From Crossiella sp. SN42 (GTDB lineage Bacteria > Actinomycetota > Actinomycetes > Mycobacteriales > Pseudonocardiaceae): DNA of 64,000 nt. How positions within the stretch are numbered: the stretch's first letter is position 1; each line of letters starts with the position of its first letter. The stretch spans positions 62,001 through 126,000 of the forward strand of contig NZ_JAMHIV010000020.1 of NCBI RefSeq assembly GCF_023897065.1. Reading direction: 5' to 3'. A program made the position numbers and the translations under genes. Positions 1-8,412 of this stretch are shown in pieces. A model generated the notes under the pieces. That model saw nothing but the letters and a program-made list of their open reading frames with translations. It made no database searches and was not told where the DNA came from.

Positions 1-258
1 GTGGTGGGGATGCCGGGGCACACGCCGGGGAGCATCGCGGTGTGGCTGCCGGGCGGGGTGGTGTTCGTGGGGGACGCGGTGGCGAACGTGGGGGAGCTGA
101 GTGTTGGTGTGTTCAATGTGGACAGTCAGGTGGCGCGGCGGTCGGTGGTGGGGTTGAGCGGGCTGGAGTTCGAGGTGGTGTGTTTTGGGCATGGGCCGGC
201 GTTGCGCTCGGGTGGGGCTGATCGGCTCCGTGAGCTGGCGGCGGGGTTGGCTGTCTGA
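1..258 (+). CDS. MBL-fold metallo-hydrolase, C-terminal fragment cut by window start
   Basis: This frame is open from the first base and ends at a TGA at 256-258, so only the last 85 residues are visible. They carry late metallo-beta-lactamase-fold landmarks: HTPGS near residue 7, a GDAV segment (metal-bridging Asp) near residue 25, and CFGHG (last metal-ligand His) near residue 62. The family contains zinc or iron hydrolases of very varied substrate, such as lactones, thioesters and nucleotides. The substrate cannot be told from this fragment. No following gene is close enough to suggest an operon. Confidence 0.75.
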   Translation: MVGMPGHTPGSIAVWLPGGVVFVGDAVANVGELSVGVFNVDSQVARRSVVGLSGLEFEVVCFGHGPALRSGGADRLRELAAGLAV

Positions 259-725
259 GCCGCTGCTTGGCTGACCGCTTGGCCGGCCGACCGCTCGGCC
301 GACCAACCGGCCGAGCGACCGTCCGACCGACTAACCGGCCGAGCGCTCGACCTGCTGACCGCTCGACCGGCCAACCAGCCGCCCGGCCCGCGTTGCCCGG
401 CCGCATTGTTCGGGTCGCGCCGGTCGGCTTGCGCTGGTCTGGCCAGCTGAACCGTCGCCCACCCGGGCGGTGCGGCCCGGGTGGTTCGGCACGCGTTGTT
501 GGGCTTGCGCTGGTCGGCCCGCGTTGTTCGGCACGCGCCGGTCTGCTTGTGCTGGTCTGGCCGGCCGAATTGCCACCCGCCGGGCGGTGCGGCTCGCGCG
601 GTGCGGCTCGCGTTGTTTGGCTCGCGCCGGTCGGGTCGCGTTGGCCCGGCTGGCTGACCGCAGCCCGCCCGCGCTGGTCTGCTCGCGGTGTTCGGCTCGT
701 GCTGGTCGGCTCTCGGCCGCGCCGC
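259..725. repeat. Non-coding tract of decayed GC-rich direct repeats
   Basis: I find no convincing gene here; the open frames on both strands are low-complexity. The first part (about 265-385) is built from short variants of CCGACCGCTCGGCC. The second part holds a direct repeat of about 77 bp, with copies at about 402-479 and 520-596. Both copies contain a TTGTTCGG core, then CGCGCCGGTC, then GCTGGTCTGGCC, then CGGGCGGTGCGGC. Partial copies sit near 491 and 609. The copies have diverged by substitutions, so the array looks old. Confidence 0.6.
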
Positions 726-1634
726 CTAGACGGCCGCCCCGTCCTCCGTCAGCTCCGCCACCACCTGCTCGCACAGCTCGTGCGTCCGCAGCGCGTCCCG
801 CAGGTCCGGTAGCTCGCCCGCCAGGAACGCCGTGCACGCCTGCTCGATCCCGCGCCGCCGCGCCACCGGCGCCCACCCGTCCTCCGCCAGCCGGGTCACC
901 CGGCCGCCCTCGTGCCGGGTCACCTGGCCCAGGTCCGTCACCTCGACCTTCACCCCGCCGCCGGTGACCTCCAGCCGTTCCTGCTTGGCCCCGGCCCGCC
1001 GGTGCATGGTGCCGATCGCGGTGAACCCGCCGCCTACCACGGTCAGGCTGACCTGTTCGAGCTCGCCCTCGGTGACCACACCGGCGACCAAAGTTCGCTC
1101 GATCGGGCCCGGGGCCAGGAAGCGCAGGGTGTCCACCACGTGGATGAAGTCGTCGAAGACGATCTCGCGCACCCCGCCGCTTCCGCCGTCCTGGTTCTTC
1201 TGCAACACCACCAGGTCCCGTGGCCCGCGCGCGGCCTCGGTGTAGGCGGGCACGTGACGGCGGTTGAACCCGACCATGAGCGGCACCGCGAGCCGCTCGG
1301 CCAGCTCCACCAGTTCTCGCGCCCCGGCCAGGCTGTCGTCGAGGGGTTTGTCCACGTAGGTCGGCACCCCGGCGGCCAGCAACCGGCGCACCGTTTCCGC
1401 GTGCGCGGCGGTTGGCACGTGCACGAACGCCGCGTCAAGTCCGTGTGCCAGCAACTCACCCAGATCGGTGAACCGCCGCTGTTCGGGAACCCGGTACTGA
1501 TCGGCGACCTCGGCCAGCCGTGCCGGGTTCCTGGTCATCAGGTGCAGGTCCAGCCCCGCCCGGGCCGTGATCGTGGGCAGGTACGCCTTCCGCGCGATGT
1601 CGCCCAACCCGATCACCGCGACCTTGCCCGCCAA
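726..1634 (-). CDS. Gfo/Idh/MocA-family NAD(P)-dependent oxidoreductase
   Basis: A 302-residue soluble dehydrogenase. The N-terminal Rossmann fold starts with VAVIGLGDIARKAYLP (GxGxxA dinucleotide motif). Near residue 92 comes the family signature VDKPL, whose Lys is the catalytic residue of the EKP motif, followed by VGFNRR. These enzymes oxidise or reduce sugars, inositols and related polyols. The length is at the short end for the family. I place the start at a TTG at 1634 because GGGAGG lies 5 nt upstream. It overlaps the upstream P450-like gene by 22 nt, so the two are probably co-transcribed. The nearby GH4, PfkB and sugar ABC genes suggest a sugar substrate; that is inference. Confidence 0.8.
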   Translation of the reverse strand: MAGKVAVIGLGDIARKAYLPTITARAGLDLHLMTRNPARLAEVADQYRVPEQRRFTDLGELLAHGLDAAFVHVPTAAHAETVRRLLAAGVPTYVDKPLDDSLAGARELVELAERLAVPLMVGFNRRHVPAYTEAARGPRDLVVLQKNQDGGSGGVREIVFDDFIHVVDTLRFLAPGPIERTLVAGVVTEGELEQVSLTVVGGGFTAIGTMHRRAGAKQERLEVTGGGVKVEVTDLGQVTRHEGGRVTRLAEDGWAPVARRRGIEQACTAFLAGELPDLRDALRTHELCEQVVAELTEDGAAV

Positions 1635-2275
1635 CCCGGCCTCCCGTCCTTGGTCCGGCCGGGCGCGGCAAGGGACACCGGAACGGCACGGAGTTCGCGG
1701 ATCCCCAGCCGAGCCCGCCAGCGCAGCTCGTCCTCCTCCCCGGCCAACAGCACATCACACGCCAGCACCGCCCGGACCGCCGCCTCCGCGACCACCCCGG
1801 CGACCCCCGTGCTCCCGGCCCCGCCGTGCAGCACCTCCCGGACCACCCCGGCCAGCACCCGCGGATCGCGGCGCAGCACCGCCAGTTGTTGCGGGCAGCC
1901 GAGCAGCGTGAGCAGCGCACCGGTGATCAGGTCCACGATCCGGGCGTACCCGGCGACCACCTCCACCGCGGACACCCGCGCCGTGCCCTGGTGCGCGGCC
2001 AGTTCGGCCAGGTAGCCGTCCAGGTCCGCCCAGACCCGCGGCGTCACCGACCCCTCGACCTCGCAGGCAGCCCGCACCCAGCGGCGCACCTCGGCCCGGT
2101 CCGGCTCCGGCACCCCGGCCAGCTCCAGCACCACCCCCGCCGCCACCGGCTCGGCGAACTCCCGGACCAGCTCCGCCTCGCCCCGCGCCAGCAGCCCGTC
2201 AAGCACCCCGCCGACCAGCACCCTGACCCGCGCCCGCAACCGGCCGAGCCGCCCACTCACCGCGAACAAAGACAT
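1613..2275 (-). CDS. Truncated cytochrome P450-like protein lacking the haem-binding end
   Basis: About 220 residues resembling the middle of actinobacterial P450s: a stretch like LVREFAEPVAAGVVLELAGVPEPDR (helix C/D region), then ALLTLLGCPQQLAVLRRDP and VVREVLH (helices J/K region). The ExxR pair is not recognisable and the haem-ligand Cys loop (FGxGxHxCxG) is missing; the frame instead ends in Arg-rich sequence. It is therefore unlikely to bind haem normally. P450-like helper proteins without the Cys exist beside glycosyltransferases (EryCII/DesVIII type), but those are longer and no glycosyltransferase is nearby. The start is uncertain: ATG 2275, TTG 2269 (GGAGG 7 nt upstream) or ATG 2311. 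It may be a pseudogene. Confidence 0.5.
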   Translation of the reverse strand: MSLFAVSGRLGRLRARVRVLVGGVLDGLLARGEAELVREFAEPVAAGVVLELAGVPEPDRAEVRRWVRAACEVEGSVTPRVWADLDGYLAELAAHQGTARVSAVEVVAGYARIVDLITGALLTLLGCPQQLAVLRRDPRVLAGVVREVLHGGAGSTGVAGVVAEAAVRAVLACDVLLAGEEDELRWRARLGIRELRAVPVSLAAPGRTKDGRPGWRARSR

Positions 2276-2350
2276 GCCTCCATCGACGAGCAACGGGGCT
2301 GAGTGGTTCATCAATCACAGTTGATCGGCCGAAGGGCTGTGGCCGGAAGA

Positions 2351-2725
2351 TCAGGTTCGCCCGGCCCGCCACCGGACCACCGCGACCACCGCGCACGCCA
2401 CCGCCGCCACGGCGAAGACGAAGAAAGTCGGCATCACCCACCCGGGCACCAGGTCGTGGGAGGCGTTGCACTTGTAGCTGAGCGGAAAGAGCTCGACGTT
2501 GCCGAACGCCGGATCGAGGCGCCCACGGCACGCCTTGTCGACCCGCCAGACGAACAGGTGGCGCAGGCCCCAGCAGTACACGGCGGCCGTGGCCAGCCCC
2601 GCGAACCCGGCCGCCTCACCCCAGAGCCGGACCCCGGGCGACCATCTCGGCCCCAGCGAGGTGTGCAGCAGGATCCCGGCTATCAGTAAGAACGGAAGCG
2701 CGGTCAACGACACGACCAGAACCAC
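2351..2725 (-). CDS. Small integral membrane protein, function unknown
   Basis: About 125 residues with three likely membrane helices: VVLVVSLTALPFLLIAGILL near the N-terminus, a central AAGFAGLATAAVYCWGL, and a C-terminal VMPTFFVFAVAAVACAVVAV. The loop before the last helix contains two Cys, in ACRGRLDP and YKCN, that could form a disulfide on the outer face. I recognise no family. The frame is open as far as 2824, but the upstream part is Pro/Ala/Arg-rich with a shadow-like composition. I place the start near the GTG at 2725, downstream of a GGGGGG purine run. It lies between the GH4 gene and the P450-like gene on the same strand. Confidence 0.5.
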   Translation of the reverse strand: MVLVVSLTALPFLLIAGILLHTSLGPRWSPGVRLWGEAAGFAGLATAAVYCWGLRHLFVWRVDKACRGRLDPAFGNVELFPLSYKCNASHDLVPGWVMPTFFVFAVAAVACAVVAVVRWRAGRT

Positions 2726-2879
2726 ATCCCCCCGGATGTCATGTGTGGCTGGGGCACTTGCCCCGGCCGGTGCCAGTACACCGGCCCTGATCGGGTTCCA
2801 GCCGGGTCTGCACCGAACCCACACAAGATCCGCCCGCTTCCGCCACGAGCCCGGCGCCCACCCCCCCCCGCCCGCCGGG

Positions 2880-4202
2880 TCACCACTCGGTCGCGCCCAG
2901 CACCTTCCGCGCCGCCCGCACCGAATCCACCAGCGGATGCCCCGCCAGCGCCCGCAACGCCTTCTCCCTGCTCCCCGTCCGCGCCGCCGCGATCGTCTCC
3001 CGCTCCACCGCCTTCACCCGCTGCACCAAGCTCAACGCCGGCCCGTCCAGCGGATCCACCGCGATCGGCCGCGCCCCGTTGGAGTCCACCAGGCACGGCA
3101 GCTCCACCACCGCGTCCGCGTCCAGACCCGGTAGCGCGCCCCGGTTGCGGACGTTGAGGATCATCGTGGCCGTGCGGTTGGCGGTGATGGCGGCCATCAG
3201 GTCCAGGGCGACCTGTTCGTAGCCGCCGCCGTCGGTGTCGCAGGTTTCGCGGTCGCCGGCTTCGGCGATCTGGCGGGCTTCGGCCAGGTAGGTGCGTTCG
3301 CGTTCGGCGCGGGTTTCCTGCCAGGCCGTCAGGGCAGTGCTGGGGTCGGCCAGGGCGCGGTCGTAGAAGGCCGCCTGCTGGTGGCGGAGGTACTCGCCGC
3401 GGGGCTGGGGGTTGGCGGCGATCTCCGCGGTGGTTTCGCGGGCGTAGTAGTAATAGTGCAGGTACTCGTTGGGGATGGCGCCCAGGGCACGCAGCCAGTC
3501 CGGTTCGAACAGGCGGCCTTCCTCGAAGGAGCGGAGCTTGGTCTCATCCGCCAGGAGTTCGGGGAGGCGGTCGCGGCCGTTGACCTGGACGCCGCGCAGC
3601 CAGCCCAGGTGGTTGAGGCCCGCGTAGTCGAACCAGGCTTGCTCGACCGGGATGTCCAGGGCGGCGGCGACCCGGCGGCACAAACCGATGGGGGAGTCGC
3701 AGATGCCGATGACGCGGTCGCCCAACACCGCGGACATCGCCTCGGTGACGGTGCCTGCCGGGTTGGTGAAGTTGATCGTCCAGGCTTCGGGGCAGTAGCG
3801 GGCGATGCGTTCGGCGATGTCCATGGCCACCGGGACGGTGCGCAGCGCGTAGCTGATGCCGCCGGCGCCCACGGTCTCCTGGCCGAGCAGGCCCGCTTCG
3901 ATGGCGTGGCGTTCGTCGGCGCTGCGACCGGCCAGACCGCCGACGCGGATGGCGGAGAAGACCACGTCCGCGCCGCGCAGGGCGTCGTCGAGGTGGGTGC
4001 GGGTGACCAGCTTGGGCCGCCATGGCGCGTCGGCGGCCTGGGCGTCGAGCACCGCGGTCACCGCGGTGAGGCGGTCCTGGGACACATCATGCAGCACCAG
4101 CTCGTCGACCAGCCGGTCCGGATCGGCCAGCAACCGGCCGTGCACCAGGGGAACGCGGAAACCGCCACCGCCGAGGATCACCAGTCTCACGCGCACCGAC
4201 AT
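2880..4202 (-). CDS. Family 4 glycoside hydrolase (6-phospho-beta-glucosidase type)
   Basis: About 440 residues matching GH4, the NAD- and Mn-dependent glycosidases that work by oxidation and elimination. Visible landmarks in order are LVILGGGGFRVPLV (NAD site, N-terminus), AIRVGG, GQETVGAGGISYALRTVP, NFTNPAG, GICDSP (metal-ligand Cys), GLNHLGW (metal-ligand His) and NEYLHYYY. The 6-phospho-beta-glucosidase branch is the closest in overall pattern, but GH4 substrate calls from sequence alone are weak. I use the ATG at 4202; the frame continues to 4220. It is divergent from the PfkB kinase gene, and a sugar-phosphate glycosidase facing a sugar kinase and importer makes a coherent catabolic locus. 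Confidence 0.85.
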   Translation of the reverse strand: MSVRVRLVILGGGGFRVPLVHGRLLADPDRLVDELVLHDVSQDRLTAVTAVLDAQAADAPWRPKLVTRTHLDDALRGADVVFSAIRVGGLAGRSADERHAIEAGLLGQETVGAGGISYALRTVPVAMDIAERIARYCPEAWTINFTNPAGTVTEAMSAVLGDRVIGICDSPIGLCRRVAAALDIPVEQAWFDYAGLNHLGWLRGVQVNGRDRLPELLADETKLRSFEEGRLFEPDWLRALGAIPNEYLHYYYYARETTAEIAANPQPRGEYLRHQQAAFYDRALADPSTALTAWQETRAERERTYLAEARQIAEAGDRETCDTDGGGYEQVALDLMAAITANRTATMILNVRNRGALPGLDADAVVELPCLVDSNGARPIAVDPLDGPALSLVQRVKAVERETIAAARTGSREKALRALAGHPLVDSVRAARKVLGATEW

Positions 4203-4321
4203 TAACACTCTGGAACACACCGGGGCCGATCGTGGTTGTCAGTGTCGTCCGGGCGGGGGAGACTCTGCGCCTGATCAAAACGGGGTCAGCCCGAACGATG
4301 CGCGCAGCGGGGAGGGAAACG

Positions 4322-5359
4322 GTGTCGAGCCAGCCGCCTACCGAGTTCGACGTCCTGTTGTCCGGTCCGGTCTTCCTGGACCTGATCTTCACCGGACTGC
4401 CCCAGCTACCCGAGAGCGGCACCGAGGTGTGGGCCAGCGGCCTGGGCTCCAGCCCCGGCGGCATCGCCAACCTCGCCGTCGCGCTGGCCCGCCTCCAGCT
4501 GCGCACCACCCTGGCCTCGGCCTTCGGTGAGGACATGTACGGCGACTTCTGCTGGGACACCTTGGCCAACCAGGAACAGGTCGACCTCAGCCACTCCCGC
4601 CGCTTCTACGGCTGGCACTCCCCGGTCACCGTCTCCCTGGCCATCAACCGCGACCGCAGCATGGTCACCCACGGCCACCCCTCCCCGGTCACCGCGGACG
4701 AACTGCTCACCGACCCGCCGCGGGTGCGCGCCTGCTTCGTGCACGTCGACCACGAGAGCGACAACTGGGTGCGCACCGCCAAGGCCAACGGCGCGCTGCT
4801 GTTCGCCGACGTCGGCTGGGACCCCACCGACCAGTGGCGGCCCGAGCTGATCCAGCAGCTGCACGGCTACGACGTGTTCCTGCCGAACACGGTGGAGGCG
4901 TTGCGCTACACCCGCCAGGACGACGTTCGGGTGGCCGCGCGGCAGCTGTCGGAGGTGGTGCCGACCGTGGTGGTCACCAGGGCGGGCGGCGGGGCCTACG
5001 CGGTGGACTCGGCCACCGGCGAGGAGGCCGACGTGTGCGGCATCAACGTGGCCGCCATGGACCCCACCGGCGCGGGCGACGTCTTCGGCGCCGGGTTCAC
5101 CTACGGCACCCTGGCCGGCTGGCCGCTGGTGGACCGGGTGCGCTTCGCCAACCTGTGCGCCGCGCTGTCGGTGCAGCACTTCGGCGGTTCGCTGTCCGCG
5201 CCCGGCTGGTGCGATATCGCCGCCTGGTGGCGGCACCTGGGCCGGCGCGAGGACGAGGCACTGCGCGGATACCACTTCCTGGAAGACCTGCTTCCCACTC
5301 ATGGCTGTGCCACGGTGCGCAGGGCAAGTGCCACGATCGGACTGCGGGGCAGGCCGTAG
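4322..5359 (+). CDS. PfkB/ribokinase-family carbohydrate kinase
   Basis: 345 residues. The N-terminal half carries the PfkB first signature region (SSPGGIANLAVALARL) and the C-terminal half the second (DPTGAGDVFGAGF), whose Asp is the catalytic base and whose GAGD forms the anion hole. The family phosphorylates sugars or nucleosides from ATP. The start is the GTG at 4322, with GGAGGG at 4311-4316 just upstream; in-frame sequence further upstream is not coding-like. It is the first gene of a plus-strand run with an ABC sugar importer beginning 22 nt later, so it probably phosphorylates the imported sugar. The precise substrate is unknown. Confidence 0.85.
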   Translation: MSSQPPTEFDVLLSGPVFLDLIFTGLPQLPESGTEVWASGLGSSPGGIANLAVALARLQLRTTLASAFGEDMYGDFCWDTLANQEQVDLSHSRRFYGWHSPVTVSLAINRDRSMVTHGHPSPVTADELLTDPPRVRACFVHVDHESDNWVRTAKANGALLFADVGWDPTDQWRPELIQQLHGYDVFLPNTVEALRYTRQDDVRVAARQLSEVVPTVVVTRAGGGAYAVDSATGEEADVCGINVAAMDPTGAGDVFGAGFTYGTLAGWPLVDRVRFANLCAALSVQHFGGSLSAPGWCDIAAWWRHLGRREDEALRGYHFLEDLLPTHGCATVRRASATIGLRGRP

Positions 5360-5381
5360 CACCGGCGGAGGGAGGACGGGG

Positions 5382-6737
5382 ATGACGGGCTCCCGATGGC
5401 GGCACGCGCTGGCCGCGGTGACCGCGCTGGCGGTGCTGGCCGGGTGCGTGCCCGGCTCGAACCTGCCCAACACCCGGCCCAGCGACCGTCAGGCCCGCGA
5501 CATCAGGACCGATCCGGCGAGCCTGGGCGAGCTGACCCTGACCGTGTGGGACCAGGAGGTCCGCGGCGGGCAGGACAAGCAGATGACCGCGCTGAACGCG
5601 GAGTTCCAGCGCAAGTACCCGAACATCACCATCAACCGGGTGCCGCGGTCCTTCGACGACCTGCGCAACACCACCAGGCTCGGCCTGACCAGCGTGCAGG
5701 CCCCCGATGTCGTGCAGGTCAACAACGGCAGGCAGGACATGGGGGCCTTCGTCAAGGCCGGGCTGCTCCAGCCGCTGGACGGCTACGCCGAGGCCTACCG
5801 CTGGCAGCAGCGGTTCCCGGACTCGGTGCTGCGGCTGGCCCGCTACCCGAACTCGGGCAACCCGCTGGGCGAGGGCAAGCTGTACGGGCTGCCGCAGGGC
5901 GGTGAGCTGGTCGGCGTCTTCTACAACAAGGAGAAGCTGGCCAGGCTCGGCATCTCCCCGCCGCGCACCTGGGCGGAGTTCGACGCCGCGCTGCGCAAGG
6001 CCAAGGCCGCCCGCGAGGTGCCGATCCAGTTCGGCAACCTGGAGAAGAGCGCGGGCATCCACCTGTTCGGCTTCGCGCTCAACCGGTTCGCGCCCACCGA
6101 GGACGCCTTCAAGCTGGCCACCGGCAGGCAGGGTGTGTTCTGGTCCGACGTCAACCCGCGCTCAGCGGCCGAGTTGCTGGTGAGCTGGGTGGAGCAGGGC
6201 ATGCTGACGCCGGGGTTCTCCGGGCTCGGCTCGGACGCGGCGTGGCGGGAGTTCGCCGAGGGCAGAGGGGTTTTCCTGGTCAGCGGCACCTGGTTGATGG
6301 CCGATCTGGAGGCGGCGATGGGGGACAGGGTGGGTTTCGGACTGCCACCGATCGACAGTGGCAAGGTCGCGGTGACCGGGGGCACGAGCGTGCCGTTCGC
6401 GGTCAGCGCGCGCAGCAAGAACCCGGACGCGGCGGCGGCCTACATCGAGTTCGTGACCTCCTCGCGGGGCATGGCGCTGATGGCCGAGCACGCGAACCTG
6501 CCGGTGGTGGAGGCGGCCAGCCAACGGCCGCCGACGGCGTTGCGCGCCGAGGTGTTCGACTCCTGGGCGCAGGCCTCGGAGACCGGTGGCCTGGTGCCGT
6601 TCCTGGACTACGCCACCCCGACCGCCTACGACACGGTCACCAGCGTGGTGGAGCAGTTGCTGGCCAAGGGGTTGAGCCCGCAGGAGTTCCTGGCCAAGCT
6701 GCAGGCCGACGTGGACGCCTCCCGTGCCGGCCGGTGA
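5382..6737 (+). CDS. Sugar ABC transporter substrate-binding lipoprotein
   Basis: 451 residues, family 1 extracellular solute-binding protein. It begins with a lipoprotein signal peptide ending in a lipobox (VLAGC, Cys near residue 22), so the mature protein should be lipid-anchored outside the membrane. The body has the usual landmarks: LTLTVWDQE, a YPNITINRV strand, PDVVQVNN and LYGLPQGG, then the late GTWLMADLE and TSVPFAVSARSKNPDAAAAYIEF. The start ATG at 5382 follows GGAGGACGGGG. It overlaps the next gene by 14 nt, fixing it as the binding protein of the MalF/MalG-type permeases that follow. Specificity is unknown; the nearby PIG-L deacetylase hints at an amino sugar. Confidence 0.9.
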   Translation: MTGSRWRHALAAVTALAVLAGCVPGSNLPNTRPSDRQARDIRTDPASLGELTLTVWDQEVRGGQDKQMTALNAEFQRKYPNITINRVPRSFDDLRNTTRLGLTSVQAPDVVQVNNGRQDMGAFVKAGLLQPLDGYAEAYRWQQRFPDSVLRLARYPNSGNPLGEGKLYGLPQGGELVGVFYNKEKLARLGISPPRTWAEFDAALRKAKAAREVPIQFGNLEKSAGIHLFGFALNRFAPTEDAFKLATGRQGVFWSDVNPRSAAELLVSWVEQGMLTPGFSGLGSDAAWREFAEGRGVFLVSGTWLMADLEAAMGDRVGFGLPPIDSGKVAVTGGTSVPFAVSARSKNPDAAAAYIEFVTSSRGMALMAEHANLPVVEAASQRPPTALRAEVFDSWAQASETGGLVPFLDYATPTAYDTVTSVVEQLLAKGLSPQEFLAKLQADVDASRAGR

Positions 6738-7596
6738 GCCGCGCCGGGTCGGCTACCTGTACGTGGTGCCGGCCCTGGCCGTCTACGGCGTGTTCCTGCT
6801 GTTCCCGTTGCTGCACAGCGCGTGGATCTCGCTGTTCGAGTGGGACGGCCTCACCCTGGGCACCTGGGCGGGCCTGGACAACTACCTGACCCTGTTCGCC
6901 GAGGACGGTCTGCGCTCGGCGTTCGGGCACGCGCTGGTGCTGATCCTGTTCTTCGCGGTCCTGCCGGTGATCCTCGGTCTGGTGCTGGCCTCGGCGCTGC
7001 ACCGCAGCCGGGTGCGCGGGCTGGCCTTCTTCCGCACCGTGGTGTTCCTGCCGCAGGTGGTGGCCATGGTGGTGGTCGCCGTTGCCTGGCAACAGATCCT
7101 GGCCCCGGACGGCCCGCTCAACGCCGCGTTGCGCGCGGTCGGCCTGGACGCCCTGGCGCACAACTGGCTGGGCGAGGAGAGCACCGCGCTGATCGCGGTC
7201 GGGCTGGTCGGCACCTGGGTGCAGACCGGGCTGACCGTGGTGCTGTTCCTGGCCGGGATCGGCCGGATCTCCGGTGAGCTGTACGAGGCGGCGCGGCTGG
7301 ACGGGGCCGGGGTGTTCCGCGAGTTCCGCTCGGTGACGCTGCCCGCGCTGCGCCCGGACATCGCGGTCGCGCTGACCCTGACCGTGATCGCCTCGCTGCG
7401 CACCTTCGACCTGGTGTACGTGATGACCCCGCTGGGCGGACCGGGCGAGTCGACCACGGTGCCCGCCTACGAGATCTACTACCGCGCCTTCCAAGCGGGG
7501 CAGGTCGGTTCGGCCGCGGCGATCGGGGTGACGCTGACCGCGTTGGTGTTCGCCTTGAGCGCGGTGGTGCTGCGGGTGGCGGGAGGCAGGCGATGA
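6724..7596 (+). CDS. Sugar ABC transporter permease, MalF type
   Basis: 290 residues with about six membrane helices, starting at GYLYVVPALAVYGVFLLFPLL. The cytoplasmic EAA loop, which docks on the ATPase, reads YEAARLDGAGVFREFRSVTLPAL near residues 185-207. The GTG start lies inside the end of the binding-protein gene (14-nt overlap), and the stop overlaps the next permease by 4 nt. It forms the heterodimeric channel with that protein. No ATPase gene is present in this locus. Actinobacteria often energise several such importers with one shared MsiK-type ATPase encoded elsewhere, which I infer here. Confidence 0.9.
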   Translation: MPAGEPRRVGYLYVVPALAVYGVFLLFPLLHSAWISLFEWDGLTLGTWAGLDNYLTLFAEDGLRSAFGHALVLILFFAVLPVILGLVLASALHRSRVRGLAFFRTVVFLPQVVAMVVVAVAWQQILAPDGPLNAALRAVGLDALAHNWLGEESTALIAVGLVGTWVQTGLTVVLFLAGIGRISGELYEAARLDGAGVFREFRSVTLPALRPDIAVALTLTVIASLRTFDLVYVMTPLGGPGESTTVPAYEIYYRAFQAGQVGSAAAIGVTLTALVFALSAVVLRVAGGRR

Positions 7597-8399
7597 CGGT
7601 CTCCCGCTGGGAACGGGCAGGCACCTACCTGGTGCTGCTGCTCTTCGCCGGGTACGCGCTGTACCCGGTGCTGTGGATCCTGTTCACCGCACTGCGTTCG
7701 GACACCGCGGGCCAGGGCGGCTGGCACCCGGAGAACTTCCTCACCGCCTGGACGCAGGGCCGCTTCGGCGACTACCTGGGCACCAGCCTGATCGTCGCGG
7801 TCGCGGTGGTCGCGCTGTCCACGCTGCTGTCCGTGCTGGCCGGATATGCCTTCGGCACCATGCGTTTCCGCGGTTCGGGGGCGCTGTTCTACCTGCTGCT
7901 GCTCGGGGTCACCATTCCCAGCCAGGCCGTGGTGGTGCCGCTGTACTTCGACCTGCGCGATGTCGGCCTGCTCGACACCTACGCCGCGCTGGTGCTGCCG
8001 CAGGTCGCGCAGTCGGTGGCCTTCGGCGTGTTCTGGATGCGCGCCTACTTCCGGTCCAGCTCGGCCAGCGTGGTGGAGGCGGCCCGGCTGGACGGGGCCG
8101 GGCACTGGCAGATCCTGTGGCGGGTGCTGCTGCCGATGGGCAGGCCCGCGGTGCTGACCCTGGTGGTGCTGGTGTTCATGTGGACCTGGAACGAGTTCCT
8201 GCTCGCCCTGGTCATGGTCACCGACGAGGGCCTGCGCACGGCCCCGCTGGGACTGCGGTTCTTCCAGGGCAGGACGACCACCAGCGTGCCGCTGCTGGCG
8301 GCCGGATCGGTGCTGGTCGCGCTGCCGGTGGTGGTGCTCTACCTGTTCCTGCAACGACATTTCATCCGCGGCATGCTCGACGGCGCGGTCAAGGGTTGA
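7593..8399 (+). CDS. Sugar ABC transporter permease, MalG type
   Basis: 268 residues with six predicted membrane helices and the MalG-class EAA loop VEAARLDGAGHWQILWRVLLPM near residues 160-181. The C-terminus ends QRHFIRGMLDGAVKG, the typical tail of CUT1 MalG-like permeases. The ATG overlaps the MalF-type gene in an ATGA junction, indicating translational coupling. Together with the preceding two genes it makes a CUT1-family importer. The next gene, a secreted deacetylase, follows after 13 nt and is probably in the same transcript. Confidence 0.9.
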   Translation: MTVSRWERAGTYLVLLLFAGYALYPVLWILFTALRSDTAGQGGWHPENFLTAWTQGRFGDYLGTSLIVAVAVVALSTLLSVLAGYAFGTMRFRGSGALFYLLLLGVTIPSQAVVVPLYFDLRDVGLLDTYAALVLPQVAQSVAFGVFWMRAYFRSSSASVVEAARLDGAGHWQILWRVLLPMGRPAVLTLVVLVFMWTWNEFLLALVMVTDEGLRTAPLGLRFFQGRTTTSVPLLAAGSVLVALPVVVLYLFLQRHFIRGMLDGAVKG

Positions 8400-8412
8400 C
8401 TGAGGAGTACTG

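Noticed and set aside
113-967. Several long Arg/Pro/Ala-rich open frames on both strands before 1 kb
   Set aside because: They follow from GC-rich repeat DNA or are shadows of the Gfo/Idh gene. They lack ribosome sites, domains and normal codon use.
2861-2869. Run of nine C residues as a phase-variation tract
   Set aside because: It lies outside confident genes, between the GH4 stop and the small membrane protein, and is easily a chance run in GC-rich DNA.
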